Shown piece after piece: positions 7,032 to 15,251 of a stretch of DNA of 46,412 nucleotides. The position numbers were made by a program, and so were the translations under genes. The stretch comes from UBA4717 sp045577925. GTDB taxonomy: Bacteria; Bacillota; Clostridia; Oscillospirales; CAG-272. The stretch is taken from assembly GCA_045577925.1 (NCBI GenBank), contig JAZNJH010000029.1, positions 1 to 46,412 on the forward strand. The letters run 5' to 3'. Position 1 is the stretch's first letter. Each line of letters opens with the position of its first letter. Below the pieces are notes generated by a model that made no database searches, was not told the DNA's origin, and saw only the letters and a program-made list of their open reading frames with translations.

Positions 7032-7293
7032 GATTTATTAATCACTGTATTGAAAAGAAAATTAATAATAATTTTTAAAATCTTCGTAAGTGTTTTCAAT
7101 TTTTTCAGAATGCTTTTCAATACCTGTTCTTAAAGGATTTGTAAATGAATAATGAATGATGAAGCCGCTTTGCTGATGAATAATTAATAATTGAAATATT
7201 TATATGTCCTGCCCTTATTTTTGTTGTGAAATAGCATAAATTCTCCCATATTTTGCAAGTCAAAAAAAGATTCCTTCATTATTGAAAAACGTA
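7032..7293. other. AT-rich intergenic region with a degenerate repeat remnant
   Basis: No gene or ribosome site is visible. 7143-7192 is built of AATGAATAATGAATGATGAA-like and GATGAATAATTAATAATTG-like units around a short GCCGCTTTGCTG core, which looks like a decayed miniature repeat. This stretch is the right border of the AT-rich accessory segment. Confidence 0.4.
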
Positions 7294-7322
7294 TTTACAA
7301 CGCTATTTCTTTGTGCTATAAT
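7294..7322 (+). promoter_or_regulatory. Promoter of the YitT-family gene
   Basis: TTTACA (7294-7299), 17 bp, TATAAT (7317-7322), with TG at the extended -10 position. It lies inside an upstream extension of the reading frame, which supports the downstream start at 7360. Confidence 0.8.
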
Positions 7323-7359
7323 TACCCCGGTTTTAATTACAGGCAAAAGAGGTGCGAGA

Positions 7360-8199
7360 ATGAAAAACTTTAAAAGCTTTCTTGTTATGAATTCAGGTTG
7401 CGTTGCGATTGCCGTTGGCGTATACTTTTTCAAAATTCCAAATGGCTTTGCTACGGGTGGTGTTACCGGTATCGGTACACTGCTTGCAAAGATAACTCCG
7501 CTTAGTGCAGGTATATGGATCTGGGGACTCAATATTCTCTTTTTGTTACTTGGCTTTATATTCCTTGGCAAAAAGACGGGTATCAAGACAGTTTATTGCA
7601 GTATGTTTTACTCTACACTCACATATTTGTTTGAAATCATAGTTCCTCTGACAAAGCCTTTGTCAGATCAGCCTTTTTTAGAGCTTGTTTATGCTATGTT
7701 TTTAACCTCAATAGGTGCGGCGATGATATTTAATACGAACGGTTCATCGGGCGGCACCGACATAATTGCGCTGATCCTTAAAAAATTCACCAATATAAAC
7801 ATCGGCAGAGCGCTGCTTGGTGTCGATTTCGTTGTTGCAGCCACTTCATTTATAGTTTTTGACGTGAAGACAGGTTTGTTTTCCCTGCTCGGACTTTTCA
7901 TGAAGGCTTTTCTTGTAGACGGTGTTATTGAAAGTCTTAATTCCTGCAAGTATTTCGTTGTCATAACAACAGAAAGGGAGAAGATCTCTGATTATATAAT
8001 ACAATCCCTTCACCACGGCGTTACTGTAAGCCGTGTTATCGGAGAATATACGCACGAAGAAAAAACGATGATGCATACCGTATGCAAAAGAATAGAGGCT
8101 GTAAAGCTTCGCAACAAAATCAGACAGGTCGACCCGCATGCATTCATTATTATTACCACAAGCAGCGAGATAATAGGTCGCGGTTTCAGAAGTGTATGA
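7360..8199 (+). CDS. YitT/DUF161 membrane protein with C-terminal DUF2179 domain
   Basis: The 279-residue protein has hydrophobic segments over the first two thirds (MNSGCVAIAVGVYFF, GIWIWGLNILFLLLGFIFLG, ELVYAMFLTSIGAAMIF and others), with the family signatures IPNGFATGGVTGIG and NGSSGGTDIIALIL. A cytoplasmic DUF2179 domain of about 85 residues follows (KYFVVITTEREKISDYII...DPHAFIIITTSSEIIGRGF). This is the standard YitT layout in Firmicutes. Its transport or regulatory function is not established; the DUF2179 part resembles ligand-binding regulatory domains. I use ATG 7360 because AGAGG precedes it by seven bases and the promoter is at 7294-7322. It converges on the HAD gene with a shared terminator between them. 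Confidence 0.88.
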   Translation: MKNFKSFLVMNSGCVAIAVGVYFFKIPNGFATGGVTGIGTLLAKITPLSAGIWIWGLNILFLLLGFIFLGKKTGIKTVYCSMFYSTLTYLFEIIVPLTKPLSDQPFLELVYAMFLTSIGAAMIFNTNGSSGGTDIIALILKKFTNINIGRALLGVDFVVAATSFIVFDVKTGLFSLLGLFMKAFLVDGVIESLNSCKYFVVITTEREKISDYIIQSLHHGVTVSRVIGEYTHEEKTMMHTVCKRIEAVKLRNKIRQVDPHAFIIITTSSEIIGRGFRSV

Positions 8200-8200
8200 A

Positions 8201-8236
8201 AAAAGCCTTAAGCACAACACAGTGCTTAAGGCTTTT
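8201..8236. terminator. Bidirectional terminator between the YitT and HAD genes
   Basis: AAAAGCCTTAAGCAC (8201-8215) pairs with GTGCTTAAGGCTTTT (8222-8236) around AACACA. A-runs and T-runs on both sides make it work for both converging genes. Confidence 0.88.
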
Positions 8237-8237
8237 C

Positions 8238-8915
8238 TTACAGTATATTCTTGATTTCTTCAAGCGAGTTTACAATATAGTCGGCGCAAACATCTTTGGG
8301 AACATCGATTTTATCGTGATTGTACCAGCATGTCTTTATACCGCAGGCGTGCGCGCCGTTTATATCAGCTGTCAGCGAGTCGCCTATCATAATTATCTCA
8401 CTTTTGTCTATCGGTGCAAGGTAGTCAAAACAAGCGTCAAAAAACTTTTTTGACGGCTTTGGTTCTCCTATCTCCTCCGATATGAAAAGATGCTTGAAAT
8501 AGTCTATAAACCCTGCTTTTGTCAGACGGTTTTTCTGTTGCATTGCAGATGCGTTGCTTGCCGTGCAGAGAATATATTTCTTCTTTAAATAGTCAAGCAG
8601 ATCCTTTGCGCCCTTTACGTGAACGGCGCTCTGCTTTACATGCTCTACAAACCGTTTTTCAAATTCGACACCGTCGGCATTGACGTGCGCTTTTTCAAAT
8701 ACCTTTATAAAGCGTATCCTGTGTAATTCTTCGCGTGTAAGCACACCTTTTTCAATGTCATGCCAAAGCTCGGCATTAACTTCAAAAAACGCGCTCATTA
8801 TGTTGTCGGGAAGCACAACTCCCATATCTGTGGCAGATTTGCGAATAGAATCCTCTGCGCACAGATTGAAATCAAGCAAGGTATTATCAACGTCAAGAAG
8901 AACGGCTTTTATCAT
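8238..8915 (-). CDS. HAD-superfamily phosphatase, YjjG/YfnB-like nucleotidase
   Basis: The 225-residue protein opens with KAVLLDVDNTLLDF, in which Asp8 is the nucleophile and Asp10 the acid/base; DNTLLDF is characteristic of the YjjG/YfnB subgroup. Motif II is CTASNAS, motif III lies near KPSKKFF and motif IV is MIGDSLTADINGA. The helical cap between motifs I and II is the C1 type. Family members such as E. coli YjjG dephosphorylate non-canonical pyrimidine nucleotides, so a house-cleaning role is plausible; the substrate here is inferred only. It is the last gene of a minus-strand cluster, six bases behind the unknown protein at 8922-9341. Confidence 0.85.
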   Translation of the reverse strand: MIKAVLLDVDNTLLDFNLCAEDSIRKSATDMGVVLPDNIMSAFFEVNAELWHDIEKGVLTREELHRIRFIKVFEKAHVNADGVEFEKRFVEHVKQSAVHVKGAKDLLDYLKKKYILCTASNASAMQQKNRLTKAGFIDYFKHLFISEEIGEPKPSKKFFDACFDYLAPIDKSEIIMIGDSLTADINGAHACGIKTCWYNHDKIDVPKDVCADYIVNSLEEIKNIL

Positions 8916-8921
8916 AATAAG

Positions 8922-9341
8922 TTATATCATCTGAGGGGTGATCTTATCAACCCACTCAAATGCCGCAGCTTTTTCTTCAGGCTTTACACCCTTTAAGAAG
9001 GGAAGACCGCCCTTGATGAAAAGTACATCGTCGATTACATTTGCGCCTGCTTCGCTGACTATCTTCTTGAGAGCTTGTGCACCCTCTGCAGGTCCGTCTA
9101 CGATAAACGCTACGTTATTTGCTCTATCCTTTGTAAGCTCCTTTAAGAAGCGTTCTAGCGCTGTGTCGGGCGATTTTGCAACACTTGCAACGATTATAAC
9201 AAGTCTTTCCTTGTTGCAGGAATATGCAGGGGGGATCTTGTCATAGCTGTTTGCAACGTCACTTGCGTACTTTGCTACGATGTCGCCTGCAAGAGTGTGA
9301 AGCTTGCCCTTTGATGAATAAACGAGTGCACGAAGTTTCAT
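8922..9341 (-). CDS. Small flavodoxin-like protein of unknown function
   Basis: 139 residues. The start MKLRALVYSSKGKLHTLAGDIVAKYA is a beta strand, a Ser/Lys-containing loop and a helix, as in flavodoxin-fold proteins. Alternating strands follow (RLVIIVASV, NVAFIVDG, DDVLFIKGG). A flavodoxin phosphate loop (T/S-x-T-G-N/x-T) is not clearly present, so FMN binding is doubtful. It lies between a cysteine desulfurase and a HAD phosphatase in one minus-strand transcription unit, which might hint at redox or sulfur metabolism, but this is context only. I cannot name the family. Confidence 0.6.
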   Translation of the reverse strand: MKLRALVYSSKGKLHTLAGDIVAKYASDVANSYDKIPPAYSCNKERLVIIVASVAKSPDTALERFLKELTKDRANNVAFIVDGPAEGAQALKKIVSEAGANVIDDVLFIKGGLPFLKGVKPEEKAAAFEWVDKITPQMI

Positions 9342-9365
9342 AATGATTACCTCTCTGTATTAAAA

Positions 9366-10556
9366 TTATTTTTTTGTTGAAATAAGATTTTTTACACCTT
9401 CAAGAAGTGCATTCAAGAATATATCTGCTTCTTCTTTTGTGTTCTCGCGGCTAAGGCTTACGCGTATAGTTGAGTCTGCCTCACGCTCTGTAAGACCGAA
9501 GGATAAAAGCGTGTTTGAAATATGCCCTGAATTTGACGAGCATGCTGAGCCGCTTGATACGTATATACCGCGCGCTGAAAGAAAATGAAGCATGGTTTCG
9601 CTCTTTATGCCGCCAAGGTTTATGCTCACGATATGAGGTGCGAATACGCTTTCGGGAATATTTAATTTAACGCTTTTATAGTCGGAATTTGTTTCTATTG
9701 TATTTCGGATGTGACTCTGTATGTCCGAAATGTTCTTTATGTCAGCAATGAGGCTTTTTGAGCACTCTGCTGCCGCCGCGCCAAAGCCTGCAATACCTAC
9801 CGTGTTTTCAGTTCCCGACCGAAGGCCCTTTTCCTGACCGCCGCCGTATATTATCGGCATAAGCTTTCTTGCTTTGAAAACGGCAGGGTCAACGTAAAGT
9901 GCGCCGACACCCTTAGGTCCGTGTATCTTGTGCGAAGACAGAGTGATCATGTCTGCACCGAGCGACATTGGCGTAAACTTCATTTTCATAAAGCCCTGAA
10001 CGGCATCGGTATGCACGAGCGCTTCGGGGTTTTTGCTCTTGACGATACGCGATATTCTTTTTATATCGTTTACAGCGCTCGTTTCGTTGTTCACGAGCAT
10101 GACGCTGACGATAACCGTGTTTTTATCAACTGATGCTTCAAGAGAATCATAGTCAAAGACACCCTTATTTGTGGAAATTTTTGTAACCTTAAATCCTGTC
10201 TCTTCAAGCTTTCTTGCACATTCAAGAACAGCCGGGTGCTCGCTGTCGGAAATAATGATGTTTTTACCCGGCGTGAATTTTTTGGCATAACAGGTACCAA
10301 AAAGCGCAAGGTTATCGGCTTCTGTTCCCGATGAGGTAAATATCAACCTGCTGTCGCCAAGCGTTGAAATGTTTTTAACTCCCAGAGCTTCAAGTATTTC
10401 GCCTCTTGCGCGTGTTATTACTTTTTCTGCGTCAACACCCTTGGAGTGCATTGACGATGGGTTGCCGTAAAGACTGTCCATGACCTCGCACATTCTTTCG
10501 CGTGCACTCTGACACAGCGGGGTTGTTGCGCTGTTATCAAAATATATTTCAGCCAT
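9366..10556 (-). CDS. Cysteine desulfurase (NifS/IscS family, PLP enzyme)
   Basis: This 396-residue enzyme takes sulfur from L-cysteine, giving alanine and a protein persulfide for Fe-S clusters or thiolated tRNA. The N-terminal YFDNSATT is the family hallmark, His107 (SDSEHPAV) stacks on the cofactor, Lys210 (SSHKIHGPKG) forms the PLP Schiff base and Cys339 (SSGSACSS) is the active cysteine. The active-site loop is of the group I (NifS/IscS) kind. Its start overlaps the stop of the upstream lipoprotein gene by one base (TAATG), which suggests translational coupling. No iscU- or nifU-like scaffold is next to it, so the acceptor is unknown; a tRNA-thiolation partner elsewhere in the genome is possible. 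Confidence 0.93.
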   Translation of the reverse strand: MAEIYFDNSATTPLCQSARERMCEVMDSLYGNPSSMHSKGVDAEKVITRARGEILEALGVKNISTLGDSRLIFTSSGTEADNLALFGTCYAKKFTPGKNIIISDSEHPAVLECARKLEETGFKVTKISTNKGVFDYDSLEASVDKNTVIVSVMLVNNETSAVNDIKRISRIVKSKNPEALVHTDAVQGFMKMKFTPMSLGADMITLSSHKIHGPKGVGALYVDPAVFKARKLMPIIYGGGQEKGLRSGTENTVGIAGFGAAAAECSKSLIADIKNISDIQSHIRNTIETNSDYKSVKLNIPESVFAPHIVSINLGGIKSETMLHFLSARGIYVSSGSACSSNSGHISNTLLSFGLTEREADSTIRVSLSRENTKEEADIFLNALLEGVKNLISTKK

Positions 10557-11113
10557 TATTCTTCAAATACGATGTTGTCGGCCATGTAAATAACGTCTTC
10601 GATATGCTCGTCGTACTTCTCGGGGCTTGCCGTGTAGGTAAACACGTAAACCTCAGGCTGAGAAGTGAACAACTGCACGTTGGTCACATAGCAGACTATC
10701 TGCATGAACTTGTATTCTTTTCCTGCAATACTTGCGTTGTAAATGTATTTTTTAGCGTCCTTGCCGCCAAGAGTGGTATCTTCGCCTTCGCTTTCATATA
10801 CCATTTCGCCAAAAACTGCAGCGAATTCTTCGGAAAACTGAGCCCAATACTCATTTGCAGACTTAGCTTCTCCTGCGTCAAAGCCCATCATAGACACGTT
10901 TGAGGTGTCAAAATCGCTGACCATTGCCGAGGTCATACCGCTTTGTTCGCCGATCTGCCACGTGTCCACCATATAGAAGTTATAGCCAACACCGTCGGCT
11001 GATATTTCAATGCAGCCGGAGGGCACGGTGAGATCGTCCTCTGAGCATGAAACAAGCGAGAGTGTAAGCATGAGTATTGCAAAAACAAGTATAAGTACAC
11101 GGTTATTTCTCAT
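10556..11113 (-). CDS. Predicted lipoprotein of unknown function
   Basis: 185 residues. The start at 11113 is preceded by AAGGAAG; a longer frame to 11251 would run through the promoter and the spoVAE terminator and is rejected. The N-terminus is a lipoprotein signal (MRNNRVLILVFAILML...) with lipobox LVSC, so the mature protein would be tethered outside the membrane. The mature part (GCIEISADGVGYNFYMVDTW..., GGKDAKKYIYNASIAGKEYKF) resembles small beta-rich lipoproteins of the PsbP/DUF1795 kind, but the match is too weak to assert. It is the first gene of the four-gene minus operon ending at 8238 and overlaps the cysteine desulfurase start. Confidence 0.7.
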   Translation of the reverse strand: MRNNRVLILVFAILMLTLSLVSCSEDDLTVPSGCIEISADGVGYNFYMVDTWQIGEQSGMTSAMVSDFDTSNVSMMGFDAGEAKSANEYWAQFSEEFAAVFGEMVYESEGEDTTLGGKDAKKYIYNASIAGKEYKFMQIVCYVTNVQLFTSQPEVYVFTYTASPEKYDEHIEDVIYMADNIVFEE

Positions 11114-11156
11114 ATCAAATCTTCCTTTTTTACCGCATAATACGGATATTATACAT

Positions 11157-11185
11157 ATTATACCTGTTATTTTCCCCTGTGTCAA
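11157..11185 (-). promoter_or_regulatory. Sigma-A promoter of the lipoprotein/cysteine desulfurase operon
   Basis: On the minus strand, TTGACA (11185-11180), 17 bp, TATAAT (11162-11157): a perfect consensus, 44 bases before the lipoprotein start codon. Confidence 0.88.
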
Positions 11186-11222
11186 CGGAGTAATTGTTAA
11201 TTTAAGTAATTTTGCAAAAAAT

Positions 11223-11244
11223 AAAACGGCTAAAAAGCCGTTTT
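11223..11244 (-). terminator. Terminator of the spoVA operon
   Basis: AAAACGGC / GCCGTTTT stem (11223-11230, 11237-11244) three bases after the spoVAE stop. On the minus strand it is followed by ATTTTTT. Confidence 0.82.
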
Positions 11245-11247
11245 GAA

Positions 11248-11604
11248 TCATTTCGGTTTTCCTTTAAAGATAAGAGAAGCTAGAAGCCCAAAGGTCATAG
11301 CCGCGCATATTCCGGCGCTTGTTGCCGTCAGCCCGCCTTTTAAAACTCCGTAAAGCCCCTCTCTTGCAACGCTTTCACGAACGCCGCAGGCAAGAGCGTA
11401 ACCAAAGCCCGTTAGCGGTACTGTTGCTCCGCTGCCGGCAAAGTCAACGAGCGGCTCGTATATTCCTATTGCTGTAAGGATAACACCCGCAACAACGTAT
11501 GAAACGAGAATTCTTGCCGGTGTCAGCATTGTTCTGTCTATAAGAACCTGAGCAACAACGCAGAAAAGTCCGCCTATAACAAAAGCCCATATATAGTCCA
11601 TCAT
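11248..11604 (-). CDS. spoVAE: SpoVAE, spore dipicolinate-channel subunit
   Basis: A 118-residue integral membrane protein of the SpoVA complex, which moves Ca-dipicolinate into the forespore and out at germination. It has several hydrophobic helices (YIWAFVIGGLFCVVAQVLID, ILVSYVVAGVILTAIGIY, and a C-terminal one), and the conserved stretch LVDFAGSGATVPLTGFGYALACGV is shared with SpoVAC. This size matches SpoVAE(b) rather than the longer SpoVAE forms. It is the last gene of spoVAC-spoVAD-spoVAE, 20 bases after spoVAD, and followed by a terminator. Confidence 0.93.
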   Translation of the reverse strand: MMDYIWAFVIGGLFCVVAQVLIDRTMLTPARILVSYVVAGVILTAIGIYEPLVDFAGSGATVPLTGFGYALACGVRESVAREGLYGVLKGGLTATSAGICAAMTFGLLASLIFKGKPK

Positions 11605-11624
11605 TGTTATATCACCTCTATTGC

Positions 11625-12626
11625 TTATTTAGAAAGCATTTCTATTTTTAAAAGATGTCCGATTCCCGGTATAGATAGCCCCTGAAGTAAGCTTGACGGG
11701 GACATCATCGCGCCCGTTGCCATAAACAAAATCCTCTTTATGTCTAGATTTTTAAGCTTTTCAAGGTAGTGTGCAGCAAGCACTATACCGCTGCATCCGC
11801 AGCCCGATCCCCCTGCATGCATATCCTGCCTTTCGCGGTCGTATATTATAAGTCCGCAGTCGTAGTGGTTTTTTGAAATATCATACCCGTTATTTTTCAT
11901 AAGGTCAACAAGGATCTTCGAGCCCTCATAGCCAAGGTCTCCCGTTATTATAGCATCAAAATCTTCGGGCTCCTCACCGCTTTCACTAAAATACTGTGTC
12001 AGCGTATTAACCGCCGCAGGCGCCATTGCTGCGCCCATATTACTTATATCTGTGATACCCTTATCAACGACTGTGCCGGGTAAAACAGCGGTTATTCTCG
12101 GTAGAAAACCGCTTTTTTTGCCAATAATGAATGCCGCCGCACCCGTTACCGTCCATTGAGCGGTTGGTGTGCGCTGACCGCCGTATTCGAGAGGAAAGCG
12201 GAACTGTCTTTCTGCACTGCAGTTGTGTGACGAGCAGACCGCCGCCGCGCGCGGCAGTTTATCTGAATCAACTAAAAGAGCGGAAAGTATAAGCGACTCG
12301 GCGCACGTGGAGCATGCTCCGTAAAGGCCGAAGTAAGGCGCGTCAAAGCCGGCAAGTCCGTATGCAGAGCCCGTGCACTGATTTAAAAGGTCTCCTGCAA
12401 ATATTGCGCCGATCTCGCTGATGTCGTATCCCGATCTTGTCAGAGCGCCGTCAAAAGCGATCCTCTGCATCTCGCTTTCGGATTTTTCCCAGGTGTCCAT
12501 TTTAAATTTATCGCTTTTATCAATAAAGTCGAATTTTTTGCCTATCGGACCCTCACTTTCGCGTTTTCCGGCAACAGAGTATGCACATTCAATAGCCGGT
12601 GCGCTTGTAAGCTCTATAATTGCCAT
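11625..12626 (-). CDS. spoVAD: SpoVAD, dipicolinate-binding subunit of the SpoVA complex
   Basis: A 333-residue soluble protein with a thiolase-like fold that binds dipicolinic acid at the inner spore membrane. Family signatures include TWEKSESEMQRIAFDGAL, FAGDLLNQCTGSAYGL, GLYGACSTCAESL, SSHNCSAERQFRFPLEYGGQ and TGDLGYEGSKIL. The ATG at 12626 has GAGGGGAG eight bases before it; an upstream in-frame TTG lies inside that ribosome site. It begins 14 bases after spoVAC, in the conserved order. Confidence 0.95.
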   Translation of the reverse strand: MAIIELTSAPAIECAYSVAGKRESEGPIGKKFDFIDKSDKFKMDTWEKSESEMQRIAFDGALTRSGYDISEIGAIFAGDLLNQCTGSAYGLAGFDAPYFGLYGACSTCAESLILSALLVDSDKLPRAAAVCSSHNCSAERQFRFPLEYGGQRTPTAQWTVTGAAAFIIGKKSGFLPRITAVLPGTVVDKGITDISNMGAAMAPAAVNTLTQYFSESGEEPEDFDAIITGDLGYEGSKILVDLMKNNGYDISKNHYDCGLIIYDRERQDMHAGGSGCGCSGIVLAAHYLEKLKNLDIKRILFMATGAMMSPSSLLQGLSIPGIGHLLKIEMLSK

Positions 12627-12640
12627 GTTATTTTCTCCCC

Positions 12641-13090
12641 TCAAAGAACCGGTGTGAAAAGGTTGACGATATAAAGTATCAGCCCGTATATTACGCTTGC
12701 AACTGTACCGTATAGTATTACCGGTCCTGCAATAGTGAATATTTTTGCGCCGACGCCGAGTACAAAGCCCTCTGCCTTCGTGTCAATGGCAGGAGAAGCA
12801 ACGGCGTTTGCAAAGCCTGTTATCGGAACGAGCGTTCCTGCTCCGGCGAATTTTGCGATATTGTCAAAAACGTTGAGTCCGGTCAGCAGTACCGCAAGAA
12901 AGATAAGTGTAACCGAAACAAGCCCTGACGTGTTTTTTACACCGAGCCCGAGCGGAGTATAGAGGGTGTGTAATACTTCTCCGATAAGGCATATGGTTCC
13001 ACCCGTCCAGAAAGCGTTAACGCAGTCAACTGCGAGATTTGATTTCGTTGCCTTCTTTTGAACGTATTTTTTATATTCTTTATTATTCAT
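12641..13090 (-). CDS. spoVAC: SpoVAC, spore dipicolinate-channel membrane protein
   Basis: About 149 residues, with a basic N-terminus (NNKEYKKYVQKKATKSNL), then hydrophobic helices and the conserved KFAGAGTLVPITGFANAVASPAIDTKAEGFVLGVGAKIF. In Bacillus, SpoVAC acts as a mechanosensitive channel for dipicolinate release. Two ATGs are possible, at 13096 and 13090; AAGGA is spaced better for 13090. It is the first gene of the operon. Only AC, AD and AE are present here (no AA, AB or AF), which is the usual reduced set in clostridia. Confidence 0.94.
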   Translation of the reverse strand: MNNKEYKKYVQKKATKSNLAVDCVNAFWTGGTICLIGEVLHTLYTPLGLGVKNTSGLVSVTLIFLAVLLTGLNVFDNIAKFAGAGTLVPITGFANAVASPAIDTKAEGFVLGVGAKIFTIAGPVILYGTVASVIYGLILYIVNLFTPVL

Positions 13091-13121
13091 ATCCATATAT
13101 CCTTTTTGTTTTTTATGTAAG

Positions 13122-13150
13122 TAGTTTATCCCAACTGCATTTACATATAC
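13122..13150 (-). promoter_or_regulatory. Candidate sporulation (sigma-F/sigma-G type) promoter of spoVAC
   Basis: On the minus strand, GTATA (13150-13146) is followed 14 bp later by GGATAAACTA (13131-13122), which matches the sigma-F -10 pattern GGNNANAHTR at every fixed position. Sigma-F and sigma-G recognise overlapping sequences, and spoVA operons are forespore-expressed in characterised species. The spacer is about one base shorter than usual, so this is a prediction. Confidence 0.45.
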
Positions 13151-13224
13151 CTGTAATGACCGTTTTAAAACATTAAGGGCGTGAAAATATTTTTGGATAC
13201 TACTGTAAAATCGTTGTAATGCTC

Positions 13225-13252
13225 TTGCAATTTTTCTAAAATGTGGTATAAT
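13225..13252 (+). promoter_or_regulatory. Promoter of the galT operon
   Basis: TTGCAA (13225-13230), 16 bp, TATAAT (13247-13252) with an extended -10 TG at 13244. The start codon is 44 bases further on. Confidence 0.72.
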
Positions 13253-13295
13253 TACGTTGATAATAAATCAATATATTTTCTGAAAGGCAAGAATT

Positions 13296-14285
13296 ATGGC
13301 AGAATTACGTTGGAATCCTATGATAAAAGACTGGGTGATGATCGCTTCTCACCGTCAGAACCGTCCTCAGATGCCTAAGGACTGGTGTCCCTTCTGTCCC
13401 GGATCGGGAAAAGTACCGGACAGCTATGAAGTATACAAATATGATAACGATTTTCCGGCACTTTCACGGAATCCTCCCAAGCCTGATGACGTGGCTACCG
13501 ATTTTTATAAGGTAGCGCCCTCTCACGGCAAGTGCGAGGTAATACTTTTCTCTCCCGAGCATAACGGAAACATCCGCGATCTGTCGGACGAGCATATGAA
13601 CAAGCTCGTTGATCTCTGGTGCGAGCGCTTCAATGCTATGCGTGAAGACGAGAAGATAAAGTACGTTTTCATCTTTGAAAACCGCGGCGACGTTGTAGGC
13701 GTTACGATGCCTCACCCTCACGGTCAGATGTACGGTTACTCGGTGCTCCCTAAGAAAATGGAGCTTGAGCTTGATGCAGGTCTTGAGCATTACAATGATA
13801 ACTGCGAATGTATCTTCTGCCGCATGAACAGGGAAGAGGTTACATTCAAGGAGAGAGTTATCTGCGAAAACGAAGATTTTATCGCATACATTCCTTTCTT
13901 TGCAGACTATGCATACGGTGTTTACATAACAGCAAAGAAACATAAGCAGTATATTACCGACTTTAATGAAAGCGAGAGGAGAAATCTCGGTATCATTATG
14001 AGAAACGTTGTTGGTATGTACGACAATATATTTGACTTCAACTTCCCCTATATGATGTGTATGCATAATGCTCCGGTTAACGTAGAGGATGAAAAGTATA
14101 AGGATTATGAGAAGTATACTCACTTCCATATCGAATACTATCCGCCGCTTCGTGATTCTAACAAGCAGCAGTTCCAGGCATCAAGCGAAACAGGCGTATG
14201 GGCGCACTGTAATCCCACGGCTCCCGAAGCAAAGGCAGTTGAAATGAGAGAAGCACTTAAGCGTTATTTAGATAAAATAAACTGA
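13296..14285 (+). CDS. galT: Galactose-1-phosphate uridylyltransferase (type I, HIT family)
   Basis: This Leloir-pathway enzyme swaps UMP from UDP-glucose to galactose-1-phosphate. The 329-residue length is typical of type I GalT. Cys31 and Cys34 (CPFC) and a later C-x-x-C (CIFC) fit the metal-site region. HPHGQ at 140-144 is the HIT signature, with His142 as the nucleophile that becomes uridylylated. The C-terminal half has HFHIEYYPP, the second conserved histidine pair. No galK or galE is adjacent. Instead a polysaccharide deacetylase follows 23 bases downstream, so the pair may be devoted to host-glycan or cell-surface sugar use. Confidence 0.95.
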   Translation: MAELRWNPMIKDWVMIASHRQNRPQMPKDWCPFCPGSGKVPDSYEVYKYDNDFPALSRNPPKPDDVATDFYKVAPSHGKCEVILFSPEHNGNIRDLSDEHMNKLVDLWCERFNAMREDEKIKYVFIFENRGDVVGVTMPHPHGQMYGYSVLPKKMELELDAGLEHYNDNCECIFCRMNREEVTFKERVICENEDFIAYIPFFADYAYGVYITAKKHKQYITDFNESERRNLGIIMRNVVGMYDNIFDFNFPYMMCMHNAPVNVEDEKYKDYEKYTHFHIEYYPPLRDSNKQQFQASSETGVWAHCNPTAPEAKAVEMREALKRYLDKIN

Positions 14286-14308
14286 TAAAGGTTTATGCGG
14301 AGGAGTTT

Positions 14309-15121
14309 ATGGCTATAAGATTTCTTCTTAAAGACGGGCTGAAAAAGGTCCTTACGATGAGCTATGACGACGGAAATTTCGACGGGGATAAGCGCCTTAT
14401 CGGGCTTTTCAACAAGTATGGTGTCAAGGGCACTTTCCACCTTAACGGAATCAAGTACGTAGAAGGACCGCACGGCAGATATGCCGACAGGATCGAAGAA
14501 GTAAAAGAAATGTATAAAGGTCATGAAATATCTCTTCACGGATATTCTCATCCTGCGCTTGCGGGGCTTCCAAAGTCCGAGGTGATGCGCGAGGTAATAA
14601 GTGACCGCGAAGTTCTTGAAGATATTGCAGGATATCCCGTCAGAGGCATGTCGTATCCGTTTGGTAGTTATAACGACGAGGTTATAGAAGTACTCAAGAT
14701 GCTTGACGTGAAGTATTCAAGAGCCGTTTTGCCTTCAAATGACTTTTCATTTCCCAACGACTTTTTAGACTGGCATCCTACGGGTCACCATGGCGAGCTT
14801 CAGGATCAGAGACTTGAAAAATTTGCAAAAGCATCACCCGACAGCCCTATTCTGTTCTACGTATGGGGGCATTCTTATGAGTTCAACGAGGAAAATACCG
14901 CGTATACGTGGGAAATGATGGAAGCTTTTTTGAAAAAGGCAAGCAAGATAGAGGGTGTGTGGTTTGCAACTAATATTGAGATATACGATTATATCACAGC
15001 AACTAAACGTATAGAGATATCTGAAGACAGAAAAATGTTCTTTAACCCTAGCGCTATTTCTGTCTGGGCAAGCGTTGACGGCACGGTCGTTGAGCTGAAG
15101 CCCGGCGTTACAAAGATATAA
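14309..15121 (+). CDS. Polysaccharide deacetylase (NodB/CE4 family)
   Basis: 270 residues with no signal peptide, so probably cytoplasmic. The CE4 motifs are visible: MSYDDGNFDGD gives the catalytic base Asp20 and metal-binding Asp21; HGYSHP gives the metal histidines His77 and His81; RGMSYPFGSYND is motif 3. The later YVWGHSYEFN is a motif seen in a cytoplasmic subgroup of these enzymes. It would remove acetyl groups from an N-acetylated sugar or related compound; the substrate is unknown. It has a strong ribosome site (GGAGGAG), follows galT in what is likely one transcript, and ends at a terminator. Confidence 0.85.
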   Translation: MAIRFLLKDGLKKVLTMSYDDGNFDGDKRLIGLFNKYGVKGTFHLNGIKYVEGPHGRYADRIEEVKEMYKGHEISLHGYSHPALAGLPKSEVMREVISDREVLEDIAGYPVRGMSYPFGSYNDEVIEVLKMLDVKYSRAVLPSNDFSFPNDFLDWHPTGHHGELQDQRLEKFAKASPDSPILFYVWGHSYEFNEENTAYTWEMMEAFLKKASKIEGVWFATNIEIYDYITATKRIEISEDRKMFFNPSAISVWASVDGTVVELKPGVTKI

Positions 15122-15129
15122 ATAAACAC

Positions 15130-15161
15130 AAAGACCTTTCGCTTAATGGCGAAAGGTCTTT
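15130..15161. terminator. Bidirectional terminator (end of galT operon and of the candidate sRNA)
   Basis: A perfect 13-bp stem AAAGACCTTTCGC / GCGAAAGGTCTTT with a 6-nt loop, eight bases after the deacetylase stop. On the minus strand the stem runs into TCTTTGTGTTT, suited to ending the RNA transcribed from 15252-15280. Confidence 0.85.
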
Positions 15162-15247
15162 AAATAGCGCCGGCAGATGTTACTGCCGATTGGAGAAAAC
15201 AAAGATCCTGTGAGGTATAACAGGATAGTTAGCATATGCTAACTTGC
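15130..15247 (-). ncRNA. Candidate small regulatory RNA (about 115 nt)
   Basis: On the minus strand this intergenic segment has all the parts of an independent sRNA gene. A promoter lies at 15280-15252. Then come three stem-loops: an 18-bp palindrome at 15244-15227 (AGTTAGCATATGCTAACT), ATCCTGT/ACAGGAT at 15226-15205, and CGGCAG/CTGCCG at 15188-15171. The strong terminator hairpin 15161-15130 closes it. Between stems 2 and 3 is an unpaired pyrimidine-rich stretch with TTTTCTCC (15199-15192), complementary to a GGAG Shine-Dalgarno sequence, as in sRNAs that block translation. A 30-codon frame from an internal ATG has no ribosome site. I recognise no known RNA family, and expression is unproven. 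Confidence 0.5.
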
Positions 15248-15251
15248 ATAT

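Noticed and set aside
13464..14129. 221-codon minus-strand frame opposite galT
   Set aside because: It is an antisense shadow of galT, with no promoter or ribosome site.
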